NCBI GenBank assembly: GCA_913055135.1
Contig: CAJXJV010000022.1
Span: forward strand, 1 to 11,609
Origin: an uncultured Desulfurobacterium sp.
GTDB taxonomy: Bacteria; Aquificota; Aquificia; Desulfurobacteriales; Desulfurobacteriaceae
Length of the DNA: 11,609 nt
Direction: 5' to 3'
Shown here: piece after piece, positions 1-5,988 of the stretch
How positions within the stretch are numbered: the stretch's first letter is position 1
Layout: every line of letters starts with the position of its first letter
The notes under the pieces: generated by a model
Told to the model about the DNA's origin: nothing
The model's input: only the letters and a program-made list of their open reading frames with translations
Databases searched by the model: none
Program-made: the position numbers and the translations under genes

Positions 1-309
1 AGAAAGATAATAAGAATGTTAAGGGAGGCAGGAGCAAAAGAAGTACACATGAGAATTAGCTCTCCACCTACCAGATGGCCATGTTACTTTGGTATCGACA
101 CTCCAACGAGAGATCAACTGATAGCTTCCTCTCACTCCATAGAGGAAATATGTAGGTACTTAGAAGCTGACTCTCTCGGGTATCTCTCTCTCGAAGGAAT
201 GATAAGGGCTGCAGGAGGAAGCAAAGATAACTACTGTACAGCCTGTTTTGATGGGAACTATCCAGTAGAGATCCCGGAAAACATCGTCAGACAAGCTGAA
301 AAGAAGTAG
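1..309 (+). CDS. purF: Amidophosphoribosyltransferase (PurF), C-terminal 102 residues, 5' end outside the window
   Basis: Partial gene, open from base 1 to the TAG at 307-309. PurF catalyses the first committed step of purine synthesis: PRPP plus glutamine to phosphoribosylamine. The visible part is the end of the phosphoribosyltransferase domain. It carries the family signature around [10 protein letters not shown] and the CYFGID segment, then [10 protein letters not shown], which closely follow my recollection of Bacillus-type PurF. Cys28, Cys79 and Cys82 (window numbering; the last two form CTAC) match three of the four cysteines that hold the Fe-S cluster in the Bacillus enzyme, so this is probably an Fe-S-containing type. 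The PRPP loop and the glutaminase domain lie upstream of the window. The ATG at base 16 is internal and is not a start. The stop codon touches the 3' end of a convergent tRNA gene, leaving no space for a terminator. Confidence 0.93.
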   Translation, partial: RKIIRMLREAGAKEVHMRISSPPTRWPCYFGIDTPTRDQLIASSHSIEEICRYLEADSLGYLSLEGMIRAAGGSKDNYCTACFDGNYPVEIPENIVRQAEKK

Positions 310-386
310 TGGCGCGCCTGGCGGGACTTGAACCCGCGACGCTCGGATCCGGAGTCCGAGGCTCTATCCAGCTGAGCTACAGGCGC
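310..386 (-). tRNA. tRNA-Arg, anticodon CCG, with encoded CCA
   Basis: On the minus strand the 77-nt gene folds as a full cloverleaf. The acceptor stem pairs GCGCCTG (386-380) with CAGGCGC (320-314). There is a D arm GCTCAGCTGGATAGAGC, an anticodon arm whose seven-base loop CTCCGGA gives anticodon CCG (reading CGG), and a T arm GCGGG-TTCAAGT-CCCGC. The discriminator is G and the 3' CCA is genomically encoded (310-312 on the + strand read TGG). It is convergent with purF with zero bases between the stop codon and the CCA end. tRNA-Arg genes are common attachment sites for integrative elements, but no integrase or duplicated 3' end is seen here. Confidence 0.96.
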
Positions 387-409
387 ATAATTTATTATGT
401 TGTAGGAGA

Positions 410-439
410 ATAATATAGCGCTCTGGAAGCAAGTGTGAA
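410..439 (-). promoter_or_regulatory. Candidate sigma70 promoter for the tRNA-Arg gene
   Basis: Reading the minus strand, TTCACA (439-434) and TATTAT (415-410) each match the sigma70 consensus at five of six bases and are 18 bases apart. Transcription would begin near 403, giving a leader of roughly 16 nt before the tRNA 5' end at 386. The -35 hexamer overlaps the GTG start codon of the divergent FtsL-like gene at 435. Assigned by eye. Confidence 0.42.
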
Positions 440-707
440 GAATTCGCTACGGTATATATGTATTTTAAGCTACATTGCAACAGTAGCTGCTGTTATGCTG
501 GTTAGTTTTAAAGTAATTAACATACGTTCCATGTGTACTTTTGAAAAGGCAAAGATAACAAAACTGGTCAAGAGAATAGAGCGGCTTAAAGAAGAGAACA
601 ATAGACTAACCATTGAGTTCTATAGAAAACTAAAACCTAAGACAGTTGATTCAATGACAAAAGAAATGGATTTACTTCATGAAAATGAGGTCAAATACCT
701 GAGATGA
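435..707 (+). CDS. FtsL/DivIC-like small bitopic cell-division protein
   Basis: A 90-residue protein with a short basic N-terminus, one membrane segment (about residues 6-28) and a heptad-like coiled coil (about 38-62, around KLVKRIERLKEENNRL). It ends in a tail of the form L-x-P-x-T-V-x-x-M-x-x-E-M-x-L. This is the architecture of FtsL/DivIC proteins, which bridge FtsQ and FtsI at the division site. The assignment leans on context: its TGA overlaps the ATG of the downstream class B penicillin-binding protein by four bases (ATGA), as ftsL and ftsI often do, implying translational coupling. The start is GTG, with only a weak purine stretch GGAAG upstream (425-429). FtsL sequences diverge fast, so the family call is an inference from shape and neighbour rather than from a conserved motif. 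Confidence 0.7.
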   Translation: MKNSLRYICILSYIATVAAVMLVSFKVINIRSMCTFEKAKITKLVKRIERLKEENNRLTIEFYRKLKPKTVDSMTKEMDLLHENEVKYLR

Positions 708-2752
708 AGCTTTTTTACCGTATAAAGCACTTTATTTCAAAGCTTTACAACTTTATTAAACCTTTCAAAGATGACAGACTGAACCTGTTCATTTTCATCT
801 CTATTTTCCTGTTCGTCGCCTACTCTGCCAAACTTCTTTCCCTATCCCATTTTAATCGGAATTTCTGGATTCACCTTGTAGAAAAACAGTTTGAAGGTGC
901 CATAAAAGTCGCTTCTGAAAGGGGAAAAATTTTTGATAGAAATGGAATTCCTCTTGCAGCCAGTGAAAAAGTTATCTCTTTCTATATAAGACCTACAGAA
1001 GCTGAAGATAAGGAACTTCTTCTAAAAATCCTCCTGAGGAAACCTGAAGTTATTAAGAAATATCTACGGGAAAAGGGTTCTCTAACCCCAGAAAACGTGA
1101 AAAAAATAACCCAAAGACTTGAAGTCTTTTCCCTAATCAGTGATGAAGAAATAAATAAGGCATACGAGAAGAAATACACAATAGTAAAGGTCAAAGGAGA
1201 TAATGGGAAACATAAGGAGATAAAAGTTCCTTTTGTATGGCTGAAAAAAGATCTTTCTATTTCAAGGAAAAAAGCGTTTAAGGCTGTATCAACGGCTCTA
1301 AGGATCTATTACACGCTATCAGGAGAAAACAGGTTCAGGAAGAAATATCCTGATCTCTTGGGTTATATTTCAGAGTTTCAGAGAGTTTATCCCTACTCTG
1401 TAGGGTCTGTAATAGTTGGGGTCACGAACAAGATGGGAGAGGGGCTCTCAGGGCTTGAATTCATCCTGGAAAAAGAAAAGGTTATAACCGGTGACACAGT
1501 GCTGCTCTCAGGGCAAAAAGATGCAAGGGGAAGAGTCTATCTTGGAAAGGAAGCTTCTATCTTCCTCACAAAGAAAAAAGGAAACAATGTTGTAACGACT
1601 ATTGATGGTAACCTCCAGTACATTTTTGAAAAGACCCTGAAAAAGTATGGAGAGGAGTGGCATCCAAAGTTCATAAACGCAGTTCTAATGGATCCATATA
1701 CAGGGGAAATAATTGCTGCATCGAGCTATCCTTTCTATGATTATGGCGAGAAAAAGGACAGAAGTTTTATTTCAAAACTGAATCCACGGTTCATCACGGC
1801 TCCTTACGAGCCAGGTTCCGTTATGAAACCCATTGTAATAGCTGCTGCAATCAATGAAGGAGTGGTTACAAAAGATACAATTATTGACTGTCCTGCTAAT
1901 TACAAAGTTGGAAATAAAGTGTTTCACAATGAATTTCATGGAAGAAACGTAAAACTAAGAACCTGGGAAATAATCCAGTACTCAGACAACGTTGGAGTAA
2001 TAAAAGTTGTCCAGAAACTTGGTAAGGAAAAGTACTACAGATATTTGAAGGCTTTCGGCTTTGGAAGTAAAACAGGAATAGATCTTCCCGGCGAAAATTC
2101 CGGAAAATTAAGAAACTGGAAAAAGTGGAGAGATGTAGAGTTTGCAACCCTCGCTTTTGGTCATAATATCTTAACCACAACACTACAACTTGCCGCAGCC
2201 TATTCGGTTCTTGTAAATGGGGGATACTACGTAAAACCGAAAATTCTTTCCGCTATTGTCGATGAGAAAGGAAAAATCCTGAAGAGATTTCCATCTATTA
2301 AAGAGAGAAGAGTGATTTCCGAAAAGACTTCCAAAATAATGAGAAGAATCTTAACCATGGTTGTAGAAGGTGGAACAGGTACAGGGACTAAATTCCAGAA
2401 CTTTTTCGTGGGAGGTAAAACTGGAACAGCTCTTAAATACGATCCCCAAATTCGCCAGTACAGTAAATCCAAAATTACGGCAACGTTTGTTGGTGCATTT
2501 CCAATGACCAACCCCCGATACGTCTTAGCTGTAACAGTAGATGAACCGAAAGTCCCCAAAAACATGCTATGGGCAAGTAAAATTGCAGTTCCCCTCTTCA
2601 GAGAACTCTCTGAAAGAGTACTTCTTTACGAAAGGGTAGCTCCGGATAAAAGGGAGTACATTCTAATGAAAAATGGGGAAATAGTTTCGAAAGAGATAAA
2701 TCAAGATTTCATACTCAAAAATGGGATTCAGAGTAGTAAAATTAGCCATTAA
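704..2752 (+). CDS. ftsI: Class B penicillin-binding protein, FtsI/PBP3-type peptidoglycan transpeptidase
   Basis: A 682-residue bitopic membrane protein. The cytoplasmic N-terminus is basic and is followed by one membrane segment (about residues 27-46). The non-catalytic dimerisation domain opens with RGKIFDRNGIPLAAS, the hallmark of class B enzymes, and includes QRVYPYSVGSVIVG. The transpeptidase domain shows all three active-site motifs: S372-V-M-K375 (acylated serine), S427-D-N429 and K572-T-G-T575. It cross-links septal peptidoglycan in the periplasm with FtsW and FtsL as partners. At 682 residues it is longer than the approximately 590-residue E. coli FtsI. The extra length appears to sit mainly in the Lys-rich stretch between about residues 100 and 210. 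No convincing PASTA domain is seen at the C-terminus. It overlaps the FtsL-like gene by four bases and lies 21 bases before thrS. FtsI rather than another class B PBP (for example MrdA) is inferred from the FtsL-like neighbour. Confidence 0.88.
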   Translation: MKLFYRIKHFISKLYNFIKPFKDDRLNLFIFISIFLFVAYSAKLLSLSHFNRNFWIHLVEKQFEGAIKVASERGKIFDRNGIPLAASEKVISFYIRPTEAEDKELLLKILLRKPEVIKKYLREKGSLTPENVKKITQRLEVFSLISDEEINKAYEKKYTIVKVKGDNGKHKEIKVPFVWLKKDLSISRKKAFKAVSTALRIYYTLSGENRFRKKYPDLLGYISEFQRVYPYSVGSVIVGVTNKMGEGLSGLEFILEKEKVITGDTVLLSGQKDARGRVYLGKEASIFLTKKKGNNVVTTIDGNLQYIFEKTLKKYGEEWHPKFINAVLMDPYTGEIIAASSYPFYDYGEKKDRSFISKLNPRFITAPYEPGSVMKPIVIAAAINEGVVTKDTIIDCPANYKVGNKVFHNEFHGRNVKLRTWEIIQYSDNVGVIKVVQKLGKEKYYRYLKAFGFGSKTGIDLPGENSGKLRNWKKWRDVEFATLAFGHNILTTTLQLAAAYSVLVNGGYYVKPKILSAIVDEKGKILKRFPSIKERRVISEKTSKIMRRILTMVVEGGTGTGTKFQNFFVGGKTGTALKYDPQIRQYSKSKITATFVGAFPMTNPRYVLAVTVDEPKVPKNMLWASKIAVPLFRELSERVLLYERVAPDKREYILMKNGEIVSKEINQDFILKNGIQSSKISH

Positions 2753-2773
2753 TTTCTGGTAGAGAGGTAGGAA

Positions 2774-4750
2774 ATGATTGAGATAGAGCTTCCAGACGGT
2801 AGTAAGCTAACATTTGAGAAAGAAACAAGTGTAAAAGAGATCGCAGGTAGAATAGCTAAAAGCCTTGAAAAGAATGCTATCGGAGCTCTCTTTGACGGTG
2901 AACTTATCGATATACATACCCCCATAACAAAGAGTGGAAAAATCAGAATAATCACTCAGAAGGATTCCGAATCCCTTGAGATTCTCAGACACAGTGCAGC
3001 CCATATTCTTGCAAAAGCAGTCAAAAGACTCTACGGAAGAGAAAAAGTAAAGTTAGGAATTGGACCAGCCACAGAAGAGGGTTTCTACTACGACTTTGAT
3101 CTCCCGGTCTCCATATCTGAAGAGGATCTACCAGAGATAGAAAAGGAGATGGAGAATATTGTAAAGGCAAAAGAGTTTTTTAGAAGAGAAGAGATAACAA
3201 GAGAAAAAGCTAAAGAACTTTTCAAAGATGATCCTTACAAGTTAGAGCTCCTTGAATCCATCCCGGAAGATGAAACAGTAACCATCTATTGGCTTGGAGA
3301 GGACTTCTTTGACCTCTGTAGAGGTCCCCATGTTGAACACTCTGGAATGGTAAAAGCCTTCAAGCTTCTCTCAGTTGCTGGAGCTTACTGGCGTGGAGAC
3401 TCAAGAAACAAAATGCTCCAGAGAGTCTATGGAACTGCCTTCTGGAAAAAGAAAGAGCTTGACGAATATCTCACGAGACTTGAAGAGGCAAAGAAGAGAG
3501 ACCACAGGGTTCTGGGAAAACAGCTTGACCTCTTCTCCATTTATGAAGAAGCCGGTCCTGGACTTGTCTTCTGGCATCCAAATGGTGCAATTATCAGGCG
3601 AGAGATCGAAGAGTGGGTTGAGAAAGAACACGAGAGGAGAGGATACCAGCGAATCTACACACCCCACATAATGAAGGCAGACCTGTGGAAAATTTCAGGG
3701 CACTACGACTTCTACAAGGAAAACATGTTCTTCGTTCCGGTTGTTGAACATGATGAAGAGGAGAGGCTTGGAAATGAAGAAGTTCCTCTCACCTGTGAAG
3801 AGATAGAAAAAGCCCACTGGTACGCAGTTAAACCGATGAACTGTCCTGGACACATTTTGATCTACAAATCACAGGTCAGAAGCTATAGAGATTTGCCAAT
3901 AAGGTTTTTTGAGTTTGGAACAGTTCATAGATACGAAAAGAGCGGATCCCTCCATGGACTCTTAAGAGTAAGAGGATTCACTCAGGATGATGGACACATC
4001 TTCTGCCGTCCAGACCAGTTGAAAGAGGAAATACAGGGAGTCCTTGACTACGTAATGGAGCTCCTTACAACGTTCAAGCTTGACTATGTTATGAACATTG
4101 GAACAAAACCAGAAAAGTACATCGGAACAGATGAAGCCTGGGATCACGCAACAGAGGCTCTAATTGATGCCCTGAAAGAAAGAGGCTTTGAGTACAACAT
4201 CGTTGAAGGAGATGGGGCTTTCTACGGTCCAAAAATTGACATAGCAGTCTTAGACGCAATCGGAAGGAAGTGGGACGGTCCAACAATACAGGTTGACTTT
4301 AACCTGCCAGAAAGGTTCGACCTTACCTACGTTGACAAGGATGGTCAGAAGAAGCGTCCTGTTATGGTTCATAGGGCTATAATGGGTAGTATCGAGAGAT
4401 TTATAGGTCTTCTGATAGAGCATTACGCAGGTCTTTTCCCGACCTGGCTTGCTCCTACTCAGGTTGTAGTGATTCCAGTAAGTGACAGGTACCTTGACTA
4501 TGCAGATGAGGTTTATGCAAGGTTGAAGGAAGCTAAAATCAGAGTAAGGCTCGATGATGAAAGTGGTAAAGTAGGATACAAGATAAGGAAAGCTGAACTT
4601 ATGAAAATTCCTTACATGCTTATAGTTGGTGAAAAAGAACAGCAGAGTGGAACAGTTTCTGTCAGGTCAAAGAGAGAAGGAAATCTTGGAGCTATGGAAA
4701 TATCTGTCTTTTTAGATAAAATTTTGAATGAAATCAAAGAAAAACTTTGA
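2774..4750 (+). CDS. thrS: Threonyl-tRNA synthetase
   Basis: A 658-residue class II aminoacyl-tRNA synthetase that charges tRNA-Thr in the cytoplasm. Domains in order are an N-terminal TGS domain (about 1-62), the editing domain with H73-x3-H77 and C182-x3-H186, the catalytic core and a C-terminal anticodon-binding domain (about 555-658). The editing residues have the same numbering as in E. coli. The catalytic zinc ligands are C357 (in MNCPGH), H408 (in DDGHIFC) and H533 (in MVHRAIMGS). Motif 2 surrounds the SGSLHGLLRVRGFTQDD segment. C357 and H408 sit 23 positions later than E. coli C334 and H385, because of an acidic insertion of about 22 residues between MF (318-319) and KPMNC (353-357). 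The start ATG follows AGAGG at 2763-2767. It is joined to infC as in many bacteria, with 16 bases between its stop and the infC ATT. Confidence 0.97.
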   Translation: MIEIELPDGSKLTFEKETSVKEIAGRIAKSLEKNAIGALFDGELIDIHTPITKSGKIRIITQKDSESLEILRHSAAHILAKAVKRLYGREKVKLGIGPATEEGFYYDFDLPVSISEEDLPEIEKEMENIVKAKEFFRREEITREKAKELFKDDPYKLELLESIPEDETVTIYWLGEDFFDLCRGPHVEHSGMVKAFKLLSVAGAYWRGDSRNKMLQRVYGTAFWKKKELDEYLTRLEEAKKRDHRVLGKQLDLFSIYEEAGPGLVFWHPNGAIIRREIEEWVEKEHERRGYQRIYTPHIMKADLWKISGHYDFYKENMFFVPVVEHDEEERLGNEEVPLTCEEIEKAHWYAVKPMNCPGHILIYKSQVRSYRDLPIRFFEFGTVHRYEKSGSLHGLLRVRGFTQDDGHIFCRPDQLKEEIQGVLDYVMELLTTFKLDYVMNIGTKPEKYIGTDEAWDHATEALIDALKERGFEYNIVEGDGAFYGPKIDIAVLDAIGRKWDGPTIQVDFNLPERFDLTYVDKDGQKKRPVMVHRAIMGSIERFIGLLIEHYAGLFPTWLAPTQVVVIPVSDRYLDYADEVYARLKEAKIRVRLDDESGKVGYKIRKAELMKIPYMLIVGEKEQQSGTVSVRSKREGNLGAMEISVFLDKILNEIKEKL

Positions 4751-4753
4751 TAG

Positions 4754-4769
4754 AAAGGAGGGTATCATT
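4754..4769 (+). promoter_or_regulatory. Ribosome binding site and AUU start of infC
   Basis: AAAGGAGGG at 4754-4762 is among the strongest Shine-Dalgarno sequences in the window. It precedes ATC (4764) and ATT (4767) with no ATG, GTG or TTG at usable spacing. ATT has the best spacing (five bases after AGGAGG), whereas ATC would have only two. The site lies directly after the thrS stop at 4750. Confidence 0.85.
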
Positions 4770-5288
4770 AGTAAGAAACTCGATCAAATCAGAGTGAATG
4801 AACGAATCAGGGCAAAAGAGGTTCTCGTTATTGATAGTAACGGAACCAAACTTGGAGTAATGCCAGCACTGAAAGCACTTCAGCTGGCAAAAGAACAGGG
4901 TCTTGACCTTGTCGAAGTTTCCCCCAATGCCAATCCCCCTGTCTGCCGCATCATGGATTACGGAAAGTACAAATACCAGCAGCAGAAAAAGATGCATGAA
5001 GCAAAAAAGAAACAGAAAACAATCGAGGTCAAGACCGTAAAAGTGCGTCCAAGAACAGATGAGCATGATCTCCAGGTAAGAATAAAGCAGACCAGAAAGT
5101 TCCTTGAAAAAGGGAACAAAGTAAAAGCAGTGGTCATGTTCAGGGGAAGAGAGCAGGCACATCTTGAGCTTGGAGAAGCACAGCTCATGAAGATCTATGA
5201 AGCTGTTCAGGACATAGCTGAAATTGAGAAAAAGCCCAAGAAAGAAGGTAGAGATATGATTATGATACTTGCGCCTAAGAAAAAATAG
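4767..5288 (+). CDS. infC: Translation initiation factor IF-3, starting at an ATT codon
   Basis: A 173-residue IF-3, which binds the 30S subunit, blocks premature 50S joining and checks the initiator tRNA-start codon match. The N-domain runs from about 1 to 80, with the family stretch [18 protein letters not shown] Lys-rich linker follows, then the C-domain with FRGREQAH and the terminal [10 protein letters not shown]. The start chosen is ATT at 4767-4769, five bases after the strong Shine-Dalgarno AGGAGG (4756-4761). It gives a protein beginning (M)[15 protein letters not shown], aligned with normal IF-3 N-termini. The only in-frame ATG upstream (4728) lies inside thrS, has no ribosome binding site and would add 13 unrelated residues. 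AUU starts on infC are established in E. coli, where IF-3 discriminates against its own start codon and thereby limits its own synthesis; the same loop is inferred here. Confidence 0.95.
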   Translation: MSKKLDQIRVNERIRAKEVLVIDSNGTKLGVMPALKALQLAKEQGLDLVEVSPNANPPVCRIMDYGKYKYQQQKKMHEAKKKQKTIEVKTVKVRPRTDEHDLQVRIKQTRKFLEKGNKVKAVVMFRGREQAHLELGEAQLMKIYEAVQDIAEIEKKPKKEGRDMIMILAPKKK

Positions 5289-5296
5289 ACTATAAT
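5269..5296 (+). promoter_or_regulatory. Candidate internal promoter ahead of rpmI-rplT
   Basis: A perfect -10 box TATAAT (5291-5296) lies just after the infC stop. TTGCGC (5269-5274), a three-of-six -35 match, is 16 bases upstream, inside the last infC codons. Transcription would begin near 5303, about 30 bases before the rpmI ATG. It would let the two ribosomal proteins be made independently of thrS and infC. The -10 is strong and the -35 weak. Confidence 0.4.
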
Positions 5297-5332
5297 TCAC
5301 TCTCGTTTTCAAAACAGAAAGGAGGCTCTAAA

Positions 5333-5530
5333 ATGCCGAAGATTAAGACAAGAAGGTCTGCTGCCAAGAGAGTGAAGGTAACAGCATCAGGCAAAATCAA
5401 ACACTGGCACCCTAACAAGAGCCACATCCTTACAAAGAAGAGCAGAAAGAGGAAGAGAAAACTCAGAAAAGCTGGTTACCTTGAAGGAGCTCAGGCAGCA
5501 AACTACAAGCAATTGGTACTCTACATGTAG
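5333..5530 (+). CDS. rpmI: 50S ribosomal protein L35 (bL35)
   Basis: A 65-residue, very basic protein beginning [20 protein letters not shown], the conserved N-terminus of bL35, followed by the KSHILTKKS segment and a run of Lys/Arg. The length is normal for the family. bL35 is a late-assembling component of the large ribosomal subunit. The ATG follows GGAGG (5321-5325) with seven bases between. It occupies its usual place between infC and rplT. A hairpin-forming spacer of 62 bases separates it from rplT. If L20 acts as in other bacteria, rpmI may be co-regulated with rplT. Confidence 0.97.
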   Translation: MPKIKTRRSAAKRVKVTASGKIKHWHPNKSHILTKKSRKRKRKLRKAGYLEGAQAANYKQLVLYM

Positions 5531-5575
5531 GTGATGCAAGCAGGCTGAAAGCCTGAAAAGGCGCCTGCAGCTCAC
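5531..5575 (+). promoter_or_regulatory. Long irregular hairpin between rpmI and rplT, candidate L20 (RplT) mRNA binding site
   Basis: The spacer starting at the base after the rpmI stop folds into one extended stem. GUGA (5531-5534) pairs with UCAC (5572-5575). GC (5536-5537) pairs with GC (5570-5571). GCAGGC (5540-5545) pairs with GCCUGC (5563-5568). An inner GCCU (5551-5554) pairs with AGGC (5559-5562) around a GAAA tetraloop. A five-base bulge UGAAA (5546-5550) sits on the 5' side only. A competing small hairpin, CAGGC with GCCUG (5541-5555), is also possible. The run after the stem is A-rich, then the rplT Shine-Dalgarno, so it is not an intrinsic terminator on this strand. L20 is a known autorepressor of this operon in E. 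coli and Bacillus; its binding here is inferred. Confidence 0.6.
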
Positions 5576-5592
5576 AAAAAAAGGAGGAGAGA

Positions 5593-5940
5593 ATGAGAGT
5601 AAAGACAAGCCCAAGAAGGTATAAGAGGAAGAAGCTCAAAAAGCTTACCAAAGGTTACTTTGGCGGTAGGTCAAGACTCTTCAGAACGATGAAAATTGCT
5701 GTAATGAAATCCCTCTTCTACGCTTACAAACATAGAAGAGAGAGAAAGAGGGATTTCAGAAGGCTCTGGATTGCAAGGATCAATGCAGCTGTAAGACCAC
5801 TTGGTCTCAACTACAGCAGGTTTATGAACGGTCTTAAAAAAGCCGGTATCGAGCTCGACAGAAAAGTTCTTGCAGATATCGCTGTAAGAGACCCTGAAGC
5901 TTTCAAAATAATAGTAGAAAAAGCAAAAGCGGCTCTTTAA
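5593..5940 (+). CDS. rplT: 50S ribosomal protein L20 (bL20)
   Basis: A 115-residue basic protein starting [20 protein letters not shown], with the [11 protein letters not shown] segment of the long helical N-terminal tail. The globular C-terminal domain contains [20 protein letters not shown] and ends KAKAAL. Length and motifs are typical of bL20. It binds 23S rRNA early in large-subunit assembly and, in several bacteria, also binds its own mRNA to repress translation. The ATG is five bases after AAGGAGG (5581-5587). It is the last gene of the translation cluster, followed by a GC-rich hairpin with a short T run. Confidence 0.97.
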   Translation: MRVKTSPRRYKRKKLKKLTKGYFGGRSRLFRTMKIAVMKSLFYAYKHRRERKRDFRRLWIARINAAVRPLGLNYSRFMNGLKKAGIELDRKVLADIAVRDPEAFKIIVEKAKAAL

Positions 5941-5953
5941 GAACCAATCTTTG

Positions 5954-5975
5954 TCCCGCCCTTCCGGCGGGATTT
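5954..5975 (+). terminator. GC-rich hairpin with short T run after rplT
   Basis: A perfect 7-bp stem pairs TCCCGCC (5954-5960) with GGCGGGA (5966-5972) around the five-base loop CTTCC, followed by only TTT. It lies 14 bases after the rplT stop and ends 13 bases before the M16 peptidase ATG. The stem is strong but the T run is short, so termination may be partial. No clear separate promoter for the peptidase gene is visible between the two. Confidence 0.6.
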
Positions 5976-5988
5976 AAGTGATAAAAAG

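Noticed and set aside
310..386. tRNA-Arg as an integration site for a mobile element
   Set aside because: No integrase gene, no duplicated tRNA end and no foreign-looking genes flank it; both sides are housekeeping genes.
386..399. Small palindrome CATAATTTATTATG next to the tRNA gene
   Set aside because: It is short and AT-rich, which is common by chance in such spacers; no functional reading is supported.
2227..2565. A 112-residue minus-strand open frame inside the penicillin-binding protein
   Set aside because: It lies opposite the KTG-motif region of a clear transpeptidase and has no independent coding signal.
4728..4766. ATG at 4728 as the infC start
   Set aside because: It lies inside thrS, lacks a Shine-Dalgarno, and adds residues absent from IF-3; the strong site at 4754-4762 points to ATT 4767.
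4734..5312. A 192-residue minus-strand open frame covering infC
   Set aside because: It is antisense to the unmistakable IF-3 gene, Cys/Phe/Leu-rich as expected from reverse reading of Lys/Glu codons, and has no family motif or ribosome site.
5541..5575. The rpmI-rplT hairpin as an intrinsic terminator
   Set aside because: It is followed by an A-run and the rplT ribosome binding site rather than a T-run on the coding strand.
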